Shown here in pieces: positions 37,301 through 46,300 of a DNA stretch of 64,000 bases. The DNA lies in contig NMRA01000404.1 in NCBI GenBank assembly GCA_002633005.1, positions 147,394 to 211,393 on the forward strand, given 5' to 3'. The DNA comes from Phoronis australis (lineage: Eukaryota; Phoronida; Phoronidae). Each line of letters starts with the position of its first letter. Position 1 is the stretch's first letter. Made by a program: the position numbers and the translations under genes. The notes under the pieces were generated by a model, which saw nothing but the letters and a program-made list of their open reading frames with translations, had not been told where the DNA came from and did not search any database.

Positions 37301-40300
37301 TAACAAATGTTAAAGTTTAAAAAATAAACTTTTGTGGTACACAATAAAAGTTCCTGGCTTCCTGGTGATTCTGACGTAATGTCAACCGCTATTCAAAGTT
37401 TGGTTACTGTCTGTTCACAATGAGGCTTACGTCCAAGCAAATACAGTAAGAGGAAACAATTTATTTATTTGAACTCCCAACAAAAGAACTTGACCATTCC
37501 GAAAATACAACGCCACCTGGACAACCAACCACTAACCCGAGAAACTTTTTAGTTGCACTGGCAGATGGGCGAGGGGCAAGTGGGAGAGAGGCAACTGGGC
37601 TAGAAGCAAACTAATATAACCCCGATGAATGATCATTGTGTGTTGGTTATGGCAAGTGTACATATGTTAGTAAAATAATCTTAATGTTTATTTTTCCACA
37701 TAATCCGTTAAATACATGAAGAATAAAGGAACCCATTCAATGTTAAATATATCTACAATAGGGCATCCCTACGCAAACAGCTTGGGAAATTTATTCTCAC
37801 ATTGAAGATGAAAAATTGTCTATCGTTGCTACCATATTTGGTAGTGACAACATAACTAGGTTATAAATCATTTTGTCTGTCAATATATAATTAGTAGATG
37901 CCATAAGTGAGATGGATTCAAGGATAACTTATCAATCAACCTGTTCATGTTTATCCTCTGCTGACTAAACAACATTAAAATATGCTGTTAATTACAGAGC
38001 AGACTAATTAAAGTAGAGTAGCTAGTCATACAACATATCTGTAGTGCAAATGGAGTTTTTATTAGAAATGCAACGACAGACACGGAGACCACAGACATGG
38101 AGACACTTTTCATGACAATATTCACCTCTGTATTCTCTAGGTATATACAAAGATCAGATCCTTCAATTCAACATGTTGAAATAAATACGCTGTGTAACGA
38201 GTTCTGTATAAATGCACAGGAATGTGATCACCAAAAGTATGGGCTTTGTTTTACCACTAAAGTTACCGACCATCATTAAAGTTACTGACCATCATTTAAG
38301 TTACTGACCATCATTAAAGTTACTGACCGTCATCAAAGTCACAACTGACCGGTGACATGATTTGCGTTAATATAATTCGTTAACAGCTAATACTAATGAT
38401 TCTAAAAGTACTAAGTACATAATTTCATTCATTACTTGAAAACTTTGATGTCGGTTAATACTAAAGGTAATGGCGATGTTACCTTTGATGTTAATGTGTC
38501 TGAAGTAAAGTTAACTTGATGGGAACAGACCAAGAGACAAGACGACCAAAGTACAGCATAATAGTCATTAATCAACTTGCTGATGATGTCAAGAGATAAT
38601 TACAGTAAAACCTCACAGAGAACAATAATTGTTAAAATTGACATTTTTCATTTTTCAAAGACTTCCAACATAATATTGTGATTGGACGATTTCTTGAACA
38701 TTGAACATTGGTAACTAAGAAATAGACAAGAGCAACGCAGAGTGTTGAAATGCGCCCACGAATGCACCGCCAACGTTGTGCTTCTAGGGATGTATATTTG
38801 GAACATAAAAAATTTGCAAACAGATGGCACAAAATATGTCGAATCCATCTGAGAACTTATATGTGTCTTCAAAGCTATTTACCAAGTTTCATAAAAATCT
38901 GTCAAGAAACTTCTGAGAAAACAGAGGAAAATGAAAAAATGAAATTACCACTAAGAGGCTATAAGCGCAAAAAACATAACTGCCACAAAGAGGCACCAAA
39001 GTAGATAAAGTCGTCGGAAAATCATCGTCAGACTTCCTCTTCCCATTAGGAACATACCGTAGTCGTTCGGGTTAACGCCCATGCTCAGTTAACCGCCCAC
39101 CCCCTACTTTAGGTGAATTTCGATTTAACCGCCCACTGCTCGGTTAACCGCCCCCCTGCTATTTTTGAAGATTTCCAATTAACCGCCCACTGCTCGGTTA
39201 ACCGCCCATCCCCTACTTTTGCCGATTGGTGATTACCGCCCTGTGCTAATAGGAAACGCGAATCCCCGACCTTTTAGATTAAGATCGATGATAACATTGA
39301 GTGCAACGACGGCCTCAGAGACCGCGGTTTAGCAATGTGAATTATGATACCAGTAACAAATTATTGTAACGGGTCATCGATTAACTTCAAAATGTAATAC
39401 TTGAACACTTTGTCACTTTCTTTTCTTCTCATGTTCGCAAACTTTAGGAACCGCGCTGGCGTCTACACCTCNCCATCTGAGAACTAATGCATGTCATCAA
39501 AGCTATTTACCAAATTTCATATAAATCTGTAAAGGAACTTCTGAGAAAGCAGAGGAAAATGAAAAAATGAAATTGCCACTAAGAGGCTATAAGCGCAAAA
39601 AACATAACTGCCACAAAGAGGCACCAAAGTAAAGTCATCGGAAAATCATCGTCAGACTTCCTCTTCCCATTAGGAACATAAATGCCAATTTCCACAACCA
39701 TCCTTAGAGTGGTTTGGTTGACAGAAAGGCAGACGTCAAATAACAAGACTCGAAAACAGTAAAAATGGCCACCAGGTGGCGCAAAGTACCTCAAATCCGT
39801 CCGAAAATGGGAGGATGGCATCATCTCACTAATAGATGTCTAACTGCAAAATTTTATGCAAATCTGTTGTGGACCTCCAAATCTGCAGATTAAGCATAAA
39901 AAAATAAAAATTGCCACTAGGGAGCACACCAGTGGTCAGAGAGGTCCAAAATTTGTTGCCATCTTTAGTCACCTTCATGGGAAAACATCTGCCAAATCTC
40001 ATTAAGATCCTGTGAAAGGTTTAGGAGATATAGCCATGGGCACAAAAACAATCAAAAATACCACTAGGAGGCGCAACAGTTGTCGAAGTCGTCGGAAAAT
40101 CATCGTCAGTCACCCTCTTCACTGTAAAAACATACATGCTAATTTTCAAACTCATTCCTAGAGCGGTTTTGTTGATAGAATGCCAAAAATACAGATTCGA
40201 AAACAGTAAAATGGCCACTAGGTGGCGCAAAGGACCTTGAATCCATCCGAAAACGAGAGGATGGCATCATCTCACTAATAGATGCCTAACTTCCAAATTT

Positions 40301-43300
40301 TATGAAAATCCGTTGAGGGCATCCGAAGATAAAGAGGTAAGTGTAAAAAAATAAAATTGCCACTAGAGGCACACCGGCAGTCAGAGAGGTCTGAAATTCG
40401 TTGTTGTCTATCATCAGCTTCATAGGAACACGTCTGCCAAATCTCATCAAGACCCTTTGAGAGGTTTATTATACAGCTGCGGACGCCGGACACCCAGACA
40501 GCCAGATATGACGGTAATATGCGACCACATATAAAAACGTGGGTGCATAAAAAAGGTGAAATTTTTATGCAACTTAGTTTTTATGGAAAAATGAAGAACT
40601 ATAATTTAACTTGTGCATAATATTGTGTCCTAAATTAGTTACATTTTACTGAAATACCATGTTCACCAGGTATGCTGTTTTTCCAATTCATGTTTTTTAA
40701 AAAACACTAAGAAACATGAATGCACCTAGTGCAAGACTCAGTGATAACTGCGTGTGTTCTTTGTTAAAGGCAAGACGCTCATGTTGAAAGCACACATTTG
40801 ATATTTGAAGCAAATTCTAGAACAAAATAGCTTTTACCTGACTTATAAATAACAAATTTAAAAACAAACAACTGTAGATATTATAAACCTTTTGCTTTCA
40901 AAGTTCACCAGCAAAGTGACAAAAGCATGGATATTTTGTCTCCTATCTTGGTGTTGGACAAACAAGACTTGAGTAGACTGACTAACAAAATGTAAAAAGT
41001 AAACAACAGCCATGTGTACATAACCAAAATCTACCACACAGAGAAGAGTCACTGTTAGGAAACAGCAGGCAGACCCACACTGGGCCATGGAGTTCAAATG
41101 GATGCCCTGAGATACCCTGAGACAAATCTAGACACCCTAGGTAGGACGCCAGAAGCGTGTTCAACAGAGTGAGCGCCCGCTAGCGTGTACTTGCGAACAC
41201 AAGGAACAGCTCCTGAACAGCTGTGAGCGCTCACTGTGAGATCCAGTATGGCAACTCTGAAGTAGATTGTGTTGAACGTCTTAGCCGATGAGCTTAACAC
41301 TAACAGTCCATCCTATGGCGTACTGAGCGATAAATATGATTAATCTTTGCCAATAATTATTAATATTGGCAGCCCAAGACAACAACCGTGAAGACTTTGA
41401 AACGAAAAGAATAAAAAATTACGTCGAGGAAACTGTTCCTCGCTACAGCGACCCGCAATTTAAGTCGCAGTTTCGGATGAGTCAGTCAATTTTTGAGGTT
41501 AGTTTTCGTGTTGCAGAACCATAATGGGTTCATATGTTGCCGACGTGAAGCCTTCGCAGGACGCCATCTTGGAAATCTAAGCGAACATGCTCTCGAGGTT
41601 GTTCGCGAGCGCTTGAGGGCTAACGTGAACACAGCTGTTCAGGATGAGGCCGCTCAAATCGCTCGCGGGCGCTCACTCTAAACATTGATATTTCATATGC
41701 TACCTGAAGCTTTAGGAGCTCATTGGTCTCTTCAGAATAAACAAGTTGGGTTAGAAATGAAATAAGATACGATATAACAACAACTTGACTTGAGATCATA
41801 AGCATACTGTTGCCCCTTATTGGTCACTGACAACCTGAAAAATTGAGAAACCCATTCTGGAGACCCTGTTTTTGAAATTTTGGATGAACTTCTGTTTCAC
41901 AGTCCACCGGTACTGCATTCCTTAGATGTGACAACCCTGCAAGACCACCAAGAGTTACCAAGATATTACCATGTATTACCAAGCACAGCAGGTTTCCTAC
42001 AAGTATCTAAGGAACTCAAGACAGGAATCCCAAAATTACTTTCAGCTCAACTTTTGTCACCACTTTCATGATCTTTGCAGAAACCTTTAAATCAATGTAT
42101 GATGTCCTATCAGATGAAATGAATACAACCAGCCGAGTACAAACTACAAAATTCAATGGCAAACATACCTCATCCACATTTGGAACGTTGTATTTTCTGA
42201 ATATCTGAATATGACCACGAATAATTTTGAAAAATGTTATGAAATCCCAATGCTTTAAATCCCAATCTAAATCACATGATCAAACTGCAGGTGGCACTGA
42301 ACATTGTCACAAATCCAACTCTTGCTACTCCCCTAGTAGCTGGTACAAGTCTAACAGCCAGTCATCATGACCTGACACCTTTCAAGCTTCACAACTAGTC
42401 AATTTTTAAGGACCTACAAGCCGTAGCAGCTAGTGGAAAACGCCGAAGGAAATACATGTAGATACTCCTAGGAGTGAACATTAATGTTCATTGCAAGAGA
42501 AGGGAATACTTCTTGAAAGGCTGTGTTCAAACCTTCAAGCAGAACTGTCACTGTCAGGTTTTAGTAAGAAAGGTGTGCGGCTGCGGGATTCTTTTCCCAG
42601 GCAGTACAAATTTCTTTCGATTACATTTGACCCTGCCGTAACACAAAGTACAGTAATCAGATATTCTTTAAAGTGAAAACTAAGAATACATTTCAAATAC
42701 TGTTTAGTACACAAAATATATTTATGTATTTACAAAAGATGCATCATCAATGTACATACTGACCGGTAGAAATCAAGCTAGCTGTATGAAACCTATCGCC
42801 AACACATAGCTATGTAGCTGTGTGTAGAGCTCAGCTAGACACTGAAATTTCACACAACCCCAGTGCTTGAGGCTCGTCACCTTGTCGTGAAATTTAGAGT
42901 TAACAACCTACAGGGGCGCATGCAGAATCTGGGAATGAACTGACATTCACCTTGCCCGTTACAGCCGTTTATAGAAGTAAAAAGACAATTTAATAAATGC
43001 ATTTTTCGTAATTCTCCGCCTTTTGTAACAAAGGAAAATCTGTGGTCGTTATGAAAACAGTGCATTTCCGAAAAAATTGTGATATCTCGACAGTTTTTTT
43101 CTGAAATTGAGTTTTCTGATAATAAAATGGGGGGGAGTGAAATTAATCCAACAGAGTGACGTCACCGAGGCCTTCAAGTCGACAAACTCACGTCACCAAG
43201 GCCAGTACAAAATTGGCCACCCTCCATCTGCATCTGCAAAACAACAGCCCGCGAGACAAAAATAAGACACCTCGAATCCAAATAGGTGGCCGGTGTAATA

Positions 43301-46300
43301 CCTGGGACCAACGCGGTGCCGAAACAGGTGCAACGAAGGTCCGCAGTGGAATGGGGGAGACGGAGTTTGTGCAAACAATGCATTTTATTTTTAAGGACCT
43401 ATAATCACATCAATGCCGACATGTCAGTGTTTTCAGACTGTTGGTGACCCCTGTATAGAAGGTTGACAGTGCAAATTAACTTGGCAATAAACAGGTGATT
43501 TAACAGCTATGAAGGGTTAACACTGCTATCACCAGCAGGTGTCACTATCAGTAACTGCAGGTGATGTGGCATTTTTAAAAAAATCACCATTCTACAACTA
43601 CAGGCATTTCACTTAAATTCATTTACTTTACAGCCTTGAGCGATAATTCAGATTAAACAAAATATGTCTGCAAAACTTTTGGAAGCGCCATCTTGCGATA
43701 ACTTTGGCGTCCACTACCTACTGAAGCCAGGCTGAAAGGTTCCACTAAGTTAGCAGTTTGCAAACTTATCCCGGTGGTGATGATTGGAAAGACTGTGGGA
43801 GACCTTCCAGCTACTAGTTAAAAAGGCCTTTCCCACTGCCTCTGAAACTTCGGTACTACCGAGGCTTCGTTCAGTGAAAACATTGAACTTTGATCTTTTA
43901 TCGAAGTTAACAGCACTAGTTAACTCTGAAGTTAAGAGGTGGATTTAACAGTGAAGTGTCGATGCTTCGGTATAATGAGAACACTTAACTTCGATGCTAT
44001 TGAAGATATCGACATATGTCACTGCATTAATTCGCCAACAGTGGGCGCTACCTAGTTAATATTTCATTCCAGTAGTTGTTAGTTTGGCAGTATAAGCATT
44101 GTTTCAATTTGTCCACGTGCTTGCTGGACTCTTTTGTTAAAAATGATAAAAAATCACTGAACATTTTGTGCGCACCGGAATTCCCAGCTTTTTCCCCCGC
44201 CAAACGTCACACTGCCTATACACAGATCTGCTCCAAGCCAAGAGACTAATTTTTTTGTTAAATGTCGTCAAATTTCTTCATCTTAACATGCCTTCTGAAG
44301 TTGACGTCTTCGTGTCTGTGTGCAGAGGGGGGGAGGAGATCCTTGTCATTTTTAATGGCAATGACAAAAACAGTAAGGCGTACGAACATATACAGGCCCA
44401 ATGAGATAAATTACATGTAATTATACATATACATATACATATACATATACAGCTCATAGTACACGTCATATTGGCATCCTCTTGCCATAATTCCGCTGAA
44501 CTGTAACTCTGAAGTTGATGTGAAAACTCACACTAACACTAAACCAGTTAACAGTGAAGTTTCAATACCCCAGTAGTAAAGTGAACTGCATGGGACAACT
44601 TGATTTATTTAGTTAGTGTGAAAAGGCCCTACACAACTAGTAAAGTGCAGGAATAGTCCTTTTGAGGAAGTCACATGGGCAGTCTATTGTTATGTAATAA
44701 TGAAGTGACTGCCAGTTTCAATAGCTCACTAAGCTCAGCTATTGTTAGATTTGACCATTAAAAGGCCAAATGTCTAATTTCATACCCTCATGCAGATAAA
44801 AGACATTATATTCTAATGATGTCATTCTCAAGAAGTTGTCAGACTCACTTAACATTGTATAGGTGAACATTAGGTTATTGCTAATGGCCATTGGTCCAGT
44901 CAATGTTTCCTGGGACTATCCAAGTATTGCCTGAACTAATGATAAAGAGCGCAATAAAAACCTACACAATACCACCACTGTCATATCAAGCAGGCTTATT
45001 TAATAGCTCATCATTTCCTCAACCATTCAACCATTGAGACCACAACTGACACTTCAAGCTATTCAAGTACCCTTGTGTAACCAGACCTGAAGGCCCTTTG
45101 TCCTTGGTAGGCAACTGATTAGAAGGATTGAGGACAACAAGTACTACTGAAGCAATAAAACATGGCCATATATAATGCCTGTACCATTGGAATATTGGCC
45201 CTGTATAATGCCTGTACCATAATAACTCAGTAGTCTTGTGTGCCTCATTGGTAACCTGTCCAGTGACATGGAGAGGAAAACAAAGTTGACTTGAGTGAAT
45301 CCACATGCAAAACAAAAACCTTGCACCTCCAGCAATATTTGCAACAGGAAATACAAACTTCGAGCCATAAAAATACAATCTCCAGGCAGTCACATTTGTC
45401 CCCCACACTTGGCCCTACAGGAATGAGGGCCTTGCACCCTCCAGTCGCCATGGTTACTCTATCAGAAACAACATGCACGCCAAACCTACATTTCTATGTT
45501 AATTGGTTGATCAAATGATAAATTCCCAGGGTGATACTACAAATATGCAGTCTGGTATTTAAAAAAAATAGATATGCCAGGTTTCTAAGCTGATTAGTAA
45601 GAGAATTCAAGAATGCTAGACTCCCAAGGGTGGAACAAATTTCAGGCCCAGGTACTTTGTTATTGTAGACATGTACCCAAGTATGAAACAACAGTTCATG
45701 TCTTGCCTGTAGAAACATAAAACCAACTGTGAGACAAATGCTCAAGTATTTGATACTAAGAAAGGTGCTAACCAAACTCCATTCAGGCCATCTGTATCAC
45801 TATTTACACCCCAGGATAGCAATGAAAAAATCTTAACTTCTTTCTTTGGACACAAATTCCCCCTTGTGTGACAAGTTGGTAACAACATCTCATATACCCT
45901 CTGGCCTATACAGACTACAGCTTCAGGAAAGTAAACAGAGAGAAATCATATAAAGTCAAAATCTTTGAATGGAATTTGAAATGTTGACTTTGACCAACAA
46001 TCCTCCTATACAAATATCAATCACTAAGATGGCTGTCCAAGCTCAAACATAAACAGTTTCAACACTGTGCAGTTATCACCACAGTGCACACACTTGGTTT
46101 AGGGTCCAAAACACATTTTGGAGTTATTGCTGAATGGGATAAACTACTTGAAGATGGTAGCTTTGACCAGAGTTGTAAACTGTTGGATGGGATAGACTAC
46201 TTGAAGACGCTAGCTTTGACCAGATTTGGACGATATAGACTAATTGAAGATGCTAGCTTTGACCAGAGTTGGATGGGACACACTACTTGAAGATGCTAGC

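Noticed and set aside
45019-45408. 129-codon minus-strand frame in CACHD1 intron 1
   Set aside because: No domain, and the known CACHD1 exon 1 to exon 2 phase leaves no need for an extra exon.
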